Origin: RUG12461 sp045661345
Lineage (GTDB): Bacteria > Bacillota > Clostridia > Lachnospirales > Lachnospiraceae
Direction of reading: 5' to 3'
Assembly (NCBI GenBank): GCA_045661345.1
Contig: JAZRFM010000035.1
Coordinates: 1-56,755, forward strand
Length of the DNA: 56,755 nucleotides
Under the pieces are notes generated by a model that was not told where the DNA came from, did no database searches, and saw only the letters and a program-made list of their open reading frames with translations. Both the position numbers and the translations under genes were made by a program. How positions within the stretch are numbered: the stretch's first letter is position 1; each line of letters begins with the position of its first letter. Shown piece by piece: positions 1 to 7,839 of this stretch.

Positions 1-2
1 GC

Positions 3-137
3 ATTAACCAAAAGATAAAGACCTTACGTCGGCATGGATATGGCTATCCTGATGATGAATACTTCTTTCTCAAGATCATGGATATGAGTCGGAAGCAGTA
101 TGTCAGGAATCAGCCATCACATAGAATTTGTGATTGA
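3..137 (+). CDS. ISL3-like transposase, C-terminal fragment (cut by window edge)
   Basis: The reading frame is open from the left edge and ends in TGA after 44 codons. The visible tail has INQKIKTLRRHGYGYPDDEY followed by FFLKIMDMSR. This closing motif (NxKIKxLxRxGYGYxDxEYF) is typical of the C terminus of ISL3/IS204-family DDE transposases of Clostridia. The catalytic residues lie outside the window, so activity cannot be judged. I did not recognise a terminal inverted repeat in the bases that follow. The fragment marks an insertion-sequence border just before the HD-GYP gene. Confidence 0.7.
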   Translation: MNQKIKTLRRHGYGYPDDEYFFLKIMDMSRKQYVRNQPSHRICD

Positions 138-172
138 GCCAAAAAAATCAACCTAGAACTGATGAAAATCCA

Positions 173-201
173 TTGAATTGTCGAAATTATTATTATAGAA
201 T
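173..201 (+). promoter_or_regulatory. Candidate sigma-A promoter for the HD-GYP gene
   Basis: TTGAAT (173-178) and TAGAAT (196-201) are separated by 17 nt in an AT-rich stretch after the transposase remnant and 80 nt before the HD-GYP start. The spacing is ideal and each box has one or two mismatches to consensus. Confidence 0.5.
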
Positions 202-280
202 AACAACAAATATGTTAAAACGATCACGCGTCATCGAACGGATCGCGGATCGAAAAACAGCTTAACAGAGTAGGAAGTAC

Positions 281-1381
281 ATGAAATATCGGCCCTTGTT
301 AAAACTGAAAAAAGGCATGATTCTCGGGCAGGATGTACTGAACGGTTCCGGAAAAGTGTTGATGAAAGAACACCGGATCCTGGATGAGGAGGGGATCCGG
401 CATCTTGAGGAATGGGGATTCCCGGGCGTATACATAGATGACAGCTTTACGGAGAGCATTGAAATCGACACGGTGATCCGCCCGCAGATTCAGGCAGAGG
501 CCTTGAAGCTGATCAGCAATATGTATCAGACGCCCCAGGAGAAAGAGGCGGAGAAGGATAATGCCGTAGCGGAAGAGGAGCGGCGCATCCGTAACATGGT
601 CCAGGACATCGTCGGCGATATCACAAGCGACGGCGATGTGATGTACAACCTCCTGAATCTGAAGAATTATGATGAATATGTCTATTATCATACTCTGTAT
701 GTCACAATGATGTCGGTTCATATCGGCATTCGACTCGGACTCTCACGTGAAGAATTAAATGAACTTGCCACTGCAGGACTTCTGCATGATATCGGCCGCA
801 AATTTGTGGACGGCAATCTGCAGGAGTTAAAGCGTCCCCTTGCGCCGGAAGAGATGCGCGAGATCCGCCGGCATGTAGAGGAAGGGGCAGAGTTTGTAGA
901 TTCCAATTTCCATTTTTCCGATGCGGTCGTAAAGGCCATTCGGGATCATCATGAGAACTTTGACGGATCGGGTTATCCGAACCGTTTAAAGGGCGACAGG
1001 ATTTCGATCTATGCCAGGATCCTGCACGTGGCCGATGTGTATGATGCATTGATCACCAAAAAACCATACAGGTCAGAGTTTCGTCCCGCTGATGCCATGG
1101 AGTATCTGATGGCCAGCGACGGGCAGGAATTTGATCCGGAGATCATCCAGCTGTTTGTGGACTGGGTTGCCGTATTTCCCGTGGGAAGTGAAGTGCGCCT
1201 TTCCAACGGACAGACAGCGATCGTAGAAGAGAATTACCCGCATTTTCCCCTCAGACCCCGCGTTCGCATTGTCGAGACGGGAGAGGAGATGGATCTCAGG
1301 AGCGACATGTCGGCGCTGAATGTGGTCATCGTCGAGATGGTAAAGGGAGATCTGTTCTCTTCCGAGATGCATGATTTCTGA
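281..1381 (+). CDS. HD-GYP domain protein, probable cyclic-di-GMP phosphodiesterase
   Basis: This 366-residue soluble protein carries the full HD-GYP signature: HD at 169-170 (LLHDIGR), HHE at 223-225, GSGYP at 229-233, the downstream Asp of ADVYDAL (about 252) and KPYR (261-264). HD-GYP proteins bind two or three metals and hydrolyse cyclic-di-GMP to pGpG or GMP in the cytoplasm. Residues 1-115 form an N-terminal region resembling the DUF3391-type regulatory segment, ending in a charged helix at 85-105. No receiver domain or membrane segment is visible. AGGAAG precedes the ATG. A TetR regulator follows 17 nt downstream, so the two may be co-transcribed. Residues after 300 form an extra beta-rich tail of a kind common in clostridial members. 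Confidence 0.9.
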   Translation: MKYRPLLKLKKGMILGQDVLNGSGKVLMKEHRILDEEGIRHLEEWGFPGVYIDDSFTESIEIDTVIRPQIQAEALKLISNMYQTPQEKEAEKDNAVAEEERRIRNMVQDIVGDITSDGDVMYNLLNLKNYDEYVYYHTLYVTMMSVHIGIRLGLSREELNELATAGLLHDIGRKFVDGNLQELKRPLAPEEMREIRRHVEEGAEFVDSNFHFSDAVVKAIRDHHENFDGSGYPNRLKGDRISIYARILHVADVYDALITKKPYRSEFRPADAMEYLMASDGQEFDPEIIQLFVDWVAVFPVGSEVRLSNGQTAIVEENYPHFPLRPRVRIVETGEEMDLRSDMSALNVVIVEMVKGDLFSSEMHDF

Positions 1382-1398
1382 TTTATGAGGAGACTGCT

Positions 1399-1968
1399 AT
1401 GCCGGGTCAGACGAAAAGCGCAGTAGACAATCTGCTGGCGGAAAGCTTCAAAGAACTGGTCTATAAACGTCCCATCGAAAAGATCACAATCAAAGAGATC
1501 ACAGACAAGGCCGGCGTCATCCGGCCGACTTTCTATAATCATTTTCAGGACAAATACGAATTACTGGAATGGATTATCCGCACCGAACTGATCGATCCCA
1601 TGCGGCCCCTCATCCAGAACGGGCTGTCTGATCAGGCACTTCTGTTTGTTTTTACCGGCGTTCAAAACGATAAAGAGTTTTATGTGCGTGCGCGGCGCCT
1701 GGAGGGACAGAATTCCTTTGAGAGCATTGTGACAAAATGCATTCAGGATACACTGCTGGATGCCGTCGGCATGCGCGAGTTTGACGACAAGCTGGTGAAA
1801 TCACTGACCCCGGATCTTTTGTCCATGTACTATGCAAAAGCGATGTGTTTCCTTGTGCTGTCATGGATCGACTCCGGGATGAAGATACCGCCGCAGGAAA
1901 TGGCGGACATCTATAAGTATCTGGTGAATCATTCCGTAGAGGAAGCACTGGAAGAAAAGGGAACCTGA
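1399..1968 (+). CDS. TetR/AcrR-family transcriptional regulator
   Basis: This 189-residue protein has a TetR-type N-terminal helix-turn-helix at about residues 8-55, including ITIKEITDKAGVIRPTFYNH and then FQDKYELLEW. The C-terminal ligand-binding half resembles the TetR_C_7 / DhaS-like class found in Clostridia (PTFYNHFQDKYEL core, SWIDSGMKIPPQEMADIY near the end). It probably represses a neighbouring gene; the membrane protein 50 nt downstream is the nearest candidate. AGGAGAC precedes the ATG. I did not recognise an operator. The ligand is unknown. Confidence 0.88.
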   Translation: MPGQTKSAVDNLLAESFKELVYKRPIEKITIKEITDKAGVIRPTFYNHFQDKYELLEWIIRTELIDPMRPLIQNGLSDQALLFVFTGVQNDKEFYVRARRLEGQNSFESIVTKCIQDTLLDAVGMREFDDKLVKSLTPDLLSMYYAKAMCFLVLSWIDSGMKIPPQEMADIYKYLVNHSVEEALEEKGT

Positions 1969-2017
1969 TATCGCCAGCGGCCGGGTATCAACTGCCATTT
2001 AGTCAAGGAGAAGAATC

Positions 2018-2602
2018 ATGACACTGGAATCAATTGAATTTTTGATCATATCAGCGGCATTGTCGTTCGACATCTTCGGGGAGATCGCTGCGGAAGGAGC
2101 GCTGCTCCCGAAGATTAACTGGAAACGCCTTGTGGGGATCTGCATCGTGATGGCGGTCTGGCAGACGTTGGCGCTGTTTATCGGCCGGTTTTTCGGAGAT
2201 TTGCTCTATGCCATCGACACACGGCCCAATGCGGACAGGGCAGGACGCCTCATTGCAGCGGCGATCTTTATTCTACTTGGGATTCGTATGATCTGGCGGG
2301 CATGGAAAAATGAACAGGTGGAGGAGCACCGGATCGAGACGATTCCCTACTCGGTGGTACTGAAGCTTCTTGCCAAAACGACGCTCTATACCATACTCAC
2401 CGGGTTTGCGGTTGGGTTTCTGTATACGGATCTGAGCTTTATCTTTCCGACCATCGCGATCTTTACGGCGTTGGCGGTTACCATCGGGATCTATATCGGA
2501 TACCACTTTGGTGCGGCGTTTAAGCGCGGCACCTGTATCGCCAGCGGAATCGCGTACTTTTTGATCAGTACGGACATCGTGGTACGATATGTGATCGGGT
2601 GA
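2018..2602 (+). CDS. Six-TM membrane protein, MntP-like (putative manganese efflux)
   Basis: This 194-residue protein has six hydrophobic segments in two pseudo-symmetric halves of three, the layout of the MntP (DUF204) efflux family. Two features fit MntP: the TM1 motif SFDIFGEIAAEGAL sits where MntP has SMDAFAVSI, and TM4 has GFAVGF. The match is weak. The conserved Asp of TM1 is kept, but the second-half counterpart (SIDALAVG in MntP) is replaced by TILTGFAVG, which lacks the acidic residue. Metal specificity is therefore inferred, not shown. AAGGAG precedes the ATG. The gene lies downstream of the TetR regulator and ends next to the glycosyltransferase start, which suggests one transcript. 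Confidence 0.55.
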   Translation: MTLESIEFLIISAALSFDIFGEIAAEGALLPKINWKRLVGICIVMAVWQTLALFIGRFFGDLLYAIDTRPNADRAGRLIAAAIFILLGIRMIWRAWKNEQVEEHRIETIPYSVVLKLLAKTTLYTILTGFAVGFLYTDLSFIFPTIAIFTALAVTIGIYIGYHFGAAFKRGTCIASGIAYFLISTDIVVRYVIG

Positions 2603-2607
2603 ACTTT

Positions 2608-3804
2608 ATGAATATTCTGATCTACAGATGGCGTGCCTATAATGATACGGATATTATCGGGAGCTTTCGGCTACTGGGACATCAGGTCTCTGAGTTTGGC
2701 CGGAAGCTTGTTTCTTATGATGAGGATCCGGAATTTACGGCGGCGCTTACGGAGAGGCTGCAGGAAACAAAGATTGATTTTATGTTTACGGTGAACTATT
2801 TCGCGGCTGTTTCCGATGCCTGTTATGCTGCCGGAACCCCTTATGTGGTCTGGACCTGTGACAATCCGCTGATCAGCATGTTTCACCGGAGTCTGTTTCA
2901 TCCGACGAATTTCATTTTTACCTTCGACAAGACGAATGAATTGGAACTGAAGGGGATGGGGGCAGAGCATGTCTGGCATTTACCGCTGGCCGTGGATACA
3001 AACCGCCTGGATCAGGTCAATGCCATGGAAGGAAAACACTACGATCATGAGATTTCCTTTGTGGGAAGCCTGTATGAGCGGAATACGTATGACAAGCTGG
3101 AGCAGGCGCTGCCGCCGTATCTGCGCGGCTATTTTGACGCGGCCATCGAGGCGCAGCTGCAGGTCAGCACAGGGAACCTTTTGGAACGGCTTCTGACCCC
3201 GGAGATCATGGCGGAGGTATCGGAATATGTGGATCTGGAAAAGTCGGCGGATTCCTTTTCCGACCTTTCCCTGATTTTTGCAACGACGGTACTGGGGTTT
3301 AAGGTGGCGGCTGAACAGAGAAGCAGAGCGCTCCTGCGCCTTTCCAAACGGCATGAGGTTGCGATTTACAGCAACAGCAACACGAAAGAGCTGATCGGAC
3401 TTGAAAAATGCGGAACTGTAGATTATTGGACGGAGATGCCCCGGGTATTTCGCGGGTCAAAGATTAATCTGAACCTGACGATTCCGGACATCAAAAGCGG
3501 GATTCCGCTTCGGGTGTTTGATGTGCTGGGGAGCGGCGGTTTTCTGCTGACGAATTTTCAGGCTGAAATGCCGGCATATTTTGAAATCGGAAAGGATCTG
3601 GTCTGCTTTGAATCTCCGGAGGAGCTGGAGGAGAAATGCGAGTATTACCTTCTTCATGAGGAGGAGCGTAAAGCGATTGCGCAGCACGGATACGAAACCG
3701 TAAAAAACAAGCATCAGCTGAAGACGCGACTTCAACAGATGCTTGCTGTGATATCCGCTCCCGATTCGGCAGGATCAGAGATTCCGATCCACCATGAGGC
3801 CTGA
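2608..3804 (+). CDS. DUF3880/CgeB-type glycosyltransferase
   Basis: This protein has 398 residues from ATG 2608. A GTG at 2599 that overlaps the upstream stop is an alternative start, but GGGTG sits 6 nt before the ATG. The N-terminal half is DUF3880-like (MNILIYRWRAYNDTDIIGSF, then WTCDNPL and FIFTFD). The C-terminal half has the glycosyl-transfer-1 pattern (SKINLNLTIPDIKSGIPLR, FDVLGSGGFLLTNF, YHQ-type tail). CgeB-like enzymes use nucleotide-sugar donors to glycosylate surface or spore proteins. The convergent neighbour, whose 3' end overlaps this gene by 30 bp, encodes a FliD-like protein, so flagellar or surface protein glycosylation is a reasonable inference. Acceptor and sugar are unknown. 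A second DUF3880 protein lies at 36571-37743. Confidence 0.75.
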   Translation: MNILIYRWRAYNDTDIIGSFRLLGHQVSEFGRKLVSYDEDPEFTAALTERLQETKIDFMFTVNYFAAVSDACYAAGTPYVVWTCDNPLISMFHRSLFHPTNFIFTFDKTNELELKGMGAEHVWHLPLAVDTNRLDQVNAMEGKHYDHEISFVGSLYERNTYDKLEQALPPYLRGYFDAAIEAQLQVSTGNLLERLLTPEIMAEVSEYVDLEKSADSFSDLSLIFATTVLGFKVAAEQRSRALLRLSKRHEVAIYSNSNTKELIGLEKCGTVDYWTEMPRVFRGSKINLNLTIPDIKSGIPLRVFDVLGSGGFLLTNFQAEMPAYFEIGKDLVCFESPEELEEKCEYYLLHEEERKAIAQHGYETVKNKHQLKTRLQQMLAVISAPDSAGSEIPIHHEA

Positions 3805-5082
3805 ATATACGGAGGAAATATAGGGGGTAGAGAAATTGTGCCCCGGGTTTTTATAAGCCACCACCACCTTGTTGGCGTAATTCATGGGATCTATGGACGC
3901 TTTATCCGCTTTTGCGGACAGGGCGTCTTTGAATTTGTTGAGCGTGTCGAAGCTTTGGGCTGCATCTCCTGTGGTAACGGCTTCCTTCAATGCCTCCTTA
4001 TCCACATGGATGCGGGTATTCTCATCGATAGAGAGACCGATCTTCGCAAAATCCGAAGAAAAGCTCTTTGCGACACTCCCCATTTCCGAAATCAGCTTGC
4101 CGCTTTCCTGACCGCTTCCTTCATAACGATCCGCCATGTCAATGATGGAATTATAAGCGTTTGTCATGCGCTCAATATTATCGGCTACGGCATCTGCGTT
4201 GGCCTTGAAACCGACATGGATCGTGGTTCCCGGAGAAGCGGCCTTCAGATTGACCTCAAAGGCATTGTTGATCGTAAACGTATTTGCATAAGAGGAACGC
4301 TCTTTTCCGTTTAATGTAAAGACAGAATTATGCGCCTCGGATTCGATCTTGTTGAGACCGAGTACATCCATGGCATGCATGGAAGCGGCGCCAAGCTGCG
4401 GCCGGATGGAGAACAGGGCATCCTCCTCCTCATTGAGTCCGGTGCGTTTTGACTCGATCCTGATGGCAGATGTCCCGCGGTCGCCGTCCACAACTTCGGA
4501 GACCAGACCGATATTGGCATTGTTGATCAGGCGAACCAGCTTGTTCTGAATCGAGCGGTTGTCGTCCTCAGGAGCGACGTTGAACTGGAACTCGTAGGCA
4601 TTTGAAGGAGTGACCAGATCGAAGCTGTAACTGCCGTCGCCGAGGTTCTTGCCGTTGCTGCGCAGGTAATTTCCCACATTGACCTGAGGCGCTGCCAGCT
4701 CCTTGATCTCCATCTGGAAGCTTTCGGTGTGTTCGTTTTCACCGTCCTTTCCGATGTAGTCCACGGAAAGCAGGTCTTCGTGATCGGAGATCGCGACGCG
4801 CCGGCGGAAAAGACTCTCGATGCCTTCACCGCTTTCGCTGTCATCAGAGAGGGAAGCGATCACATTCTTGATATTGCGCGCACTTTCCTTGATGTCGATT
4901 GCAAAACGTTTTACATCGCCATCTTCGTCTTTTAATTTATAAAGAGGGGATTCGTTGTTGGATTTCGCGATACTGTTGGTGGTTTTCCGCAGATCGCTTT
5001 TCTTATGCGAATCATAACGGGAAGAATGCTCGTTCCCGTACGTAGATAGATAATATTGATAAACAGAGTCTATCGCTGCCAT
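3775..5082 (-). CDS. FliD-like flagellar cap/surface protein homologue
   Basis: This 435-residue protein starts at the ATG at 5082, preceded on the minus strand by AAGGAGG. No signal peptide or membrane segment is seen. The middle and C-terminal parts follow the FliD pattern: VFTLNGKERSSYANTFTINN, then FEVNLKAASPGTTIHVGF, and a helix with AYNSIIDMADRY, matching the FliD series of variable domain, tVxVxxD strand and AYNslid helix. The end, SSVYSGLMVDRNL, resembles the short C-terminal tails of clostridial FliD-like proteins. The long N-terminal coiled-coil expected of a complete cap protein is not obvious. It is a single gene, away from any flagellar operon in this window. An adhesin or other type III-exported filament protein is an alternative. 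Confidence 0.5.
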   Translation of the reverse strand: MAAIDSVYQYYLSTYGNEHSSRYDSHKKSDLRKTTNSIAKSNNESPLYKLKDEDGDVKRFAIDIKESARNIKNVIASLSDDSESGEGIESLFRRRVAISDHEDLLSVDYIGKDGENEHTESFQMEIKELAAPQVNVGNYLRSNGKNLGDGSYSFDLVTPSNAYEFQFNVAPEDDNRSIQNKLVRLINNANIGLVSEVVDGDRGTSAIRIESKRTGLNEEEDALFSIRPQLGAASMHAMDVLGLNKIESEAHNSVFTLNGKERSSYANTFTINNAFEVNLKAASPGTTIHVGFKANADAVADNIERMTNAYNSIIDMADRYEGSGQESGKLISEMGSVAKSFSSDFAKIGLSIDENTRIHVDKEALKEAVTTGDAAQSFDTLNKFKDALSAKADKASIDPMNYANKVVVAYKNPGHNFSTPYISSVYSGLMVDRNL

Positions 5083-5120
5083 GACGTCCCCTCCTTTCTT
5101 CCTTGAAATGACGCAATTGA

Positions 5121-5135
5121 AATTGTCTGACAATT
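5121..5135. promoter_or_regulatory. 15-bp palindrome upstream of the FliD-like gene
   Basis: AATTGTC-T-GACAATT is a perfect 7-1-7 inverted repeat, 39 bp upstream of the FliD-like start on the minus strand. The one-base centre argues for a DNA operator over an RNA hairpin. It fits the loose GntR/FadR consensus (yGTM-N-KACr), but the cognate regulator is unknown. Confidence 0.45.
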
Positions 5136-5396
5136 ACGCGGGGATATAATAAGTCCTTTTAATACTTGTATCATATCATGGGTCTTTTGGTTTGTCATCT
5201 TTTTTTTCAAAAAATATTGTACAAAAAATCAGGCTCAAATCCGTGGGAAATGGGCAATTCCGGGTTTTGGGCGGATGAGTTTCTTCTATATAAAAGGGAG
5301 TTGTTTTTGGCAGGCACAAGATATAGTTTTTTGGGGGCCTTATTATGATGGGCAAAATAGACAATGAAAACGGGGGGCGAATCTGCGAAAAAACCG
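5136..5396. other. Divergent intergenic region between the FliD-like gene and rpmG
   Basis: This AT-rich stretch separates two divergent transcription units. I see no convincing gene. A 60-codon open frame at 5166-5348 has no ribosome binding site and no recognisable sequence. The promoter of the FliD-like gene should lie around 5136-5165. The minus strand there has a TAAA followed 15 nt later by CCCGCGTAA, a weak resemblance to a sigma-D (sigma-28) motility promoter that I do not count as established. Confidence 0.5.
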
Positions 5397-5425
5397 TTGA
5401 CGAGGCAAAATAATTATGCTATAGT
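5397..5425 (+). promoter_or_regulatory. Sigma-A promoter of the rpmG-secE-nusG operon
   Basis: TTGACG (5397-5402), a 17-nt spacer and TATAGT (5420-5425) lie 65 nt before the rpmG start. The leader contains ACACGAAAAGGTGT followed by T8 (about 5436-5457), a short hairpin-plus-T-run that could act as a weak attenuator. Confidence 0.7.
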
Positions 5426-5489
5426 TGACAAGCTGACACGAAAAGGTGTTTTTTTTATGCAAGTTTCGCAATAAACGGAGGTGAAAATC

Positions 5490-5639
5490 GTGCGTACCAA
5501 GATTACACTTGCCTGCACGGAGTGCAAGCGTCGCAATTACGATATGACGAAGGACAAGAAGACGCATCCGGATCGTATGGAGACCAAGAAGTACTGCAGA
5601 TTCTGCCGGACACATACTCTGCATAAGGAAACGAAGTAA
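5490..5639 (+). CDS. rpmG: Ribosomal protein L33 (zinc-ribbon form)
   Basis: This 49-residue large-subunit protein starts at GTG 5490, after the site GGAGGTG. It has the two CxxC pairs (C9/C12 and C36/C39) of the zinc-binding L33 form, and TKDKKTHPDRMETKKYC is the family core. It stands first in the secE-nusG operon, the usual place in Bacillota. The metal-binding form implies no need for a zinc-independent paralogue at this locus. Confidence 0.96.
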   Translation: MRTKITLACTECKRRNYDMTKDKKTHPDRMETKKYCRFCRTHTLHKETK

Positions 5640-5691
5640 AAGGCTTCGTCTCATTCGTTTTTAGCGGAGTATCAGCAAGAGGTATAAAGGA

Positions 5692-5898
5692 ATGGCGGAA
5701 GAAAAGACAGAAAAACGACCGAAAGAGAATTGGTTTACGGGACTCAAGGCGGAATTCCACAAGATCATCTGGCCGACGCGAGAAGCTCTGGTAAAGCAGA
5801 CGACGGCGGTTGTCATTACATCAGTGATACTCGGTCTGATCATTGCGCTTTTGGATACCTTATTCCAGTATGGCGTAAACGTTCTGGTTAATCTATAG
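5692..5898 (+). CDS. secE: Preprotein translocase subunit SecE
   Basis: This 68-residue single-span membrane protein has an amphipathic N-terminal helix with the conserved EFHKIIWPTREAL (residues 21-34), followed by one transmembrane helix at about 40-62. That is the minimal Gram-positive SecE layout. It clamps SecY in the SecYEG channel of the cytoplasmic membrane. It is followed 13 nt later by nusG, the invariant partner order. An AAAGGA site precedes the start. Confidence 0.96.
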   Translation: MAEEKTEKRPKENWFTGLKAEFHKIIWPTREALVKQTTAVVITSVILGLIIALLDTLFQYGVNVLVNL

Positions 5899-5911
5899 GA
5901 GGCGTTGCAAT

Positions 5912-6427
5912 ATGGCTGAGGCACATTGGTATGTTGCACATACTTATTCCGGCTATGAGAATAAGGTAAAGGCAAATATCGACAAGGCGATAGAAAACCG
6001 GCATCTGGAGGAGCAGATCCTGGAGGTGCGGGTTCCCATGCAGGACATTGTGGAGATTAAGAACGGTGTCCGCAAGAATACCACCAAGAAGATGTTCCCG
6101 GGATATGTTCTGATCAACATGGTGATGAACGACGATACCTGGTATGTGGTAAGGAATACGCGCGGTGTGACGGGCTTTGTAGGCCCCGGAAGCAAACCGG
6201 TTCCGCTGTCGGATATCGAGATGCGCTCACTCGGCATCAAGACGGATAATATTGTGATCGACTTTGAGGAAGGCGATACGGTGGTTGTCCTTGCGGGTGT
6301 ATGGAAAGATACTGTCGGCGTCATTCGTCAGATGAACCATAACAAGCAGGTGGTTACGATCAATGTGGATCTGTTTGGTCGTGAGACGCCGGTGGAAGTC
6401 AGTTTCGCAGATGTTAGAAAGGTATAA
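5912..6427 (+). CDS. nusG: Transcription termination/antitermination factor NusG
   Basis: This 171-residue protein has the NGN domain at the N terminus (HWYVAHTYSGYENKVKANI, then MFPGYVLINM) and a C-terminal KOW motif (EGDTVVVLAGVWKDTVGVI). NusG binds RNA polymerase at the RpoC clamp helices, controls pausing and couples transcription to translation. Length and domain order are normal. The ribosome site is AGGAGG. Confidence 0.97.
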   Translation: MAEAHWYVAHTYSGYENKVKANIDKAIENRHLEEQILEVRVPMQDIVEIKNGVRKNTTKKMFPGYVLINMVMNDDTWYVVRNTRGVTGFVGPGSKPVPLSDIEMRSLGIKTDNIVIDFEEGDTVVVLAGVWKDTVGVIRQMNHNKQVVTINVDLFGRETPVEVSFADVRKV

Positions 6428-6470
6428 AGGAAAGGTTGCTGAGTGATCAGCAGAGAGAAGGAGAAATATC

Positions 6471-6899
6471 ATGGCAAAGAAAGTAGAAGGATACATTAAA
6501 TTACAGATTCCTGCAGGGAAAGCGACACCGGCACCTCCGGTGGGGCCGGCGCTGGGTCAGCACGGTGTGAATATCGTGGAGTTCACGAAGCAGTTTAATG
6601 CAAAGACCGCGGATATGGGCGATACCATCATTCCGGTGGTGATCACGGTGTATGCGGACAGAAGCTTCAGCTTCATTACCAAGACGCCGCCTGCGGCAGT
6701 GCTGATCAAGAAAGCATGCAAGATCGACAAGGCATCCGGTGTTCCGAACAAGAATAAGGTAGCTACTCTTTCCAGAGCGGATCTTCAGCAGATCGCCGAG
6801 ACCAAAATGCCCGACCTGAATGCGGCCAGCCTGGAGGCAGCCATGAGCATGATCGCCGGGACAGCACGTTCCATGGGTGTGAACGTAGCGGAAGCCTAG
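6471..6899 (+). CDS. rplK: Ribosomal protein L11
   Basis: This 142-residue protein has the L11 hallmarks PAGKATPAPPVGPALGQHG near residues 16-35 and a C-terminal rRNA-binding domain ending in IAGTARSMGVNV. It binds the GTPase-associated centre of 23S rRNA and is the site of thiostrepton action. It lies 43 nt after nusG and is followed by rplA. Confidence 0.97.
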   Translation: MAKKVEGYIKLQIPAGKATPAPPVGPALGQHGVNIVEFTKQFNAKTADMGDTIIPVVITVYADRSFSFITKTPPAAVLIKKACKIDKASGVPNKNKVATLSRADLQQIAETKMPDLNAASLEAAMSMIAGTARSMGVNVAEA

Positions 6900-6962
6900 A
6901 GCGCGGAATGAAATGAGTGGGAGGGAATTCGATCCCGCCATCACCACAAGGAGGATAAAAAA

Positions 6963-7658
6963 ATGAAACACGGCAAGAGGTACAATGAAACTGCGAAAGC
7001 GATCGAACGCAGTGCCCAGTACGATGCGCAGGAAGCCATCAGTCTGGTGAAAAAATCCGCGGTCGCAAAGTTTGACGAAACAATCGAAGTGCATATCCGC
7101 ACCGGTTGTGACGGAAGACATGCGGATCAGCAGATCCGCGGTGCGGTGGTTCTTCCGCATGGCACCGGCAAAACTGTCCGGGTGCTCGTTTTCGCAAAAG
7201 GGACGAAGCTGGATGAAGCGCAGGCAGCAGGCGCCGATCATGTAGGCGGCGAGGAGCTGATCCCGAAGATCCAGAATGAAGGATGGCTTGATTTTGACGT
7301 GGTGGTGGCGACACCGGATATGATGGGTGTTGTCGGACGTCTCGGTAAGGTTCTCGGACCGAAGGGCTTGATGCCGAACCCGAAAGCCGGTACGGTTACG
7401 ATGGATGTGGCAAAGGCCATTGAAGATATCAAAGCCGGTAAGATTGAGTACCGCCTGGACAAAGCAAATATCATTCATGTTCCGGTAGGAAAGGCTTCCT
7501 TCACCGAGGAGCAGCTGAAGGATAACTTTGACGCCCTCATGGGAGCCGTGATCAAAGCAAAGCCGGCGGCGCTGAAGGGGCAGTACTTAAAGAGCGTGGC
7601 ACTGTCCTCTACGATGGGACCGGGCGTCAAGCTGAATGTACAGAAGCTTCTTGGCTGA
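6963..7658 (+). CDS. rplA: Ribosomal protein L1
   Basis: This 231-residue protein has typical L1 features: KFDETIEVHIRTGCDGRHAD in the N-terminal half, GPKGLMPNPKAGTVT in the middle and ATMGPGVKLN-type closing residues. L1 forms the mobile stalk at the E-site and represses its own operon by binding mRNA in many bacteria. The 63-nt gap after rplK contains GGAGGGAATTCGATCCC, a possible hairpin in the leader. Length is normal. Confidence 0.97.
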   Translation: MKHGKRYNETAKAIERSAQYDAQEAISLVKKSAVAKFDETIEVHIRTGCDGRHADQQIRGAVVLPHGTGKTVRVLVFAKGTKLDEAQAAGADHVGGEELIPKIQNEGWLDFDVVVATPDMMGVVGRLGKVLGPKGLMPNPKAGTVTMDVAKAIEDIKAGKIEYRLDKANIIHVPVGKASFTEEQLKDNFDALMGAVIKAKPAALKGQYLKSVALSSTMGPGVKLNVQKLLG

Positions 7659-7664
7659 AATGGC

Positions 7665-7693
7665 TTGACTTGCAACAGCAAACATGATAATAT
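7665..7693 (+). promoter_or_regulatory. Sigma-A promoter of rplJL
   Basis: TTGACT (7665-7670), 17 nt and TAATAT (7688-7693) begin immediately after the rplA stop. The promoter drives the L10 leader and rplJ-rplL, independently of rplKA. Confidence 0.75.
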
Positions 7694-7696
7694 CCT

Positions 7697-7804
7697 GAAA
7701 GTCCGAAGACAGCAGGTGGCGAGAGCCGTAAACGAACAGTGCCTGCCGAGGAGAGTTGAAATGATGCGACAAAACCTCTCTGTCTTTTGACAGGGAGGTT
7801 TTTC
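7697..7804 (+). ncRNA. Ribosomal protein L10 leader with attenuator
   Basis: The leader between the rplJ promoter and rplJ has the layout of the Bacillota L10 leader: paired segments around GCAGGTGGC and GTGCCTGCCGAGGAG, a GTTGAAATGATGC segment, and a terminal hairpin. The hairpin pairs AACCTCTCTGTC (7773-7784) with GACAGGGAGGTT (7789-7800) through a TTTT loop and is followed by a short T run. In the known mechanism, excess L10-L12 complex binds the leader and favours the terminator. Confidence 0.85.
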
Positions 7805-7839
7805 ATGCATAGAAAAATACAGAAGGAGGAAAAAGATTC

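Noticed and set aside
138..172. Terminal inverted repeat of the ISL3-like element
   Set aside because: I could not match GCCAAAAAAATC to a second copy because the other end of the element is outside the window.
5166..5348. 60-codon frame in the FliD-like/rpmG spacer
   Set aside because: No ribosome site, no recognisable protein, and it overlaps the expected promoter region of the divergent gene.
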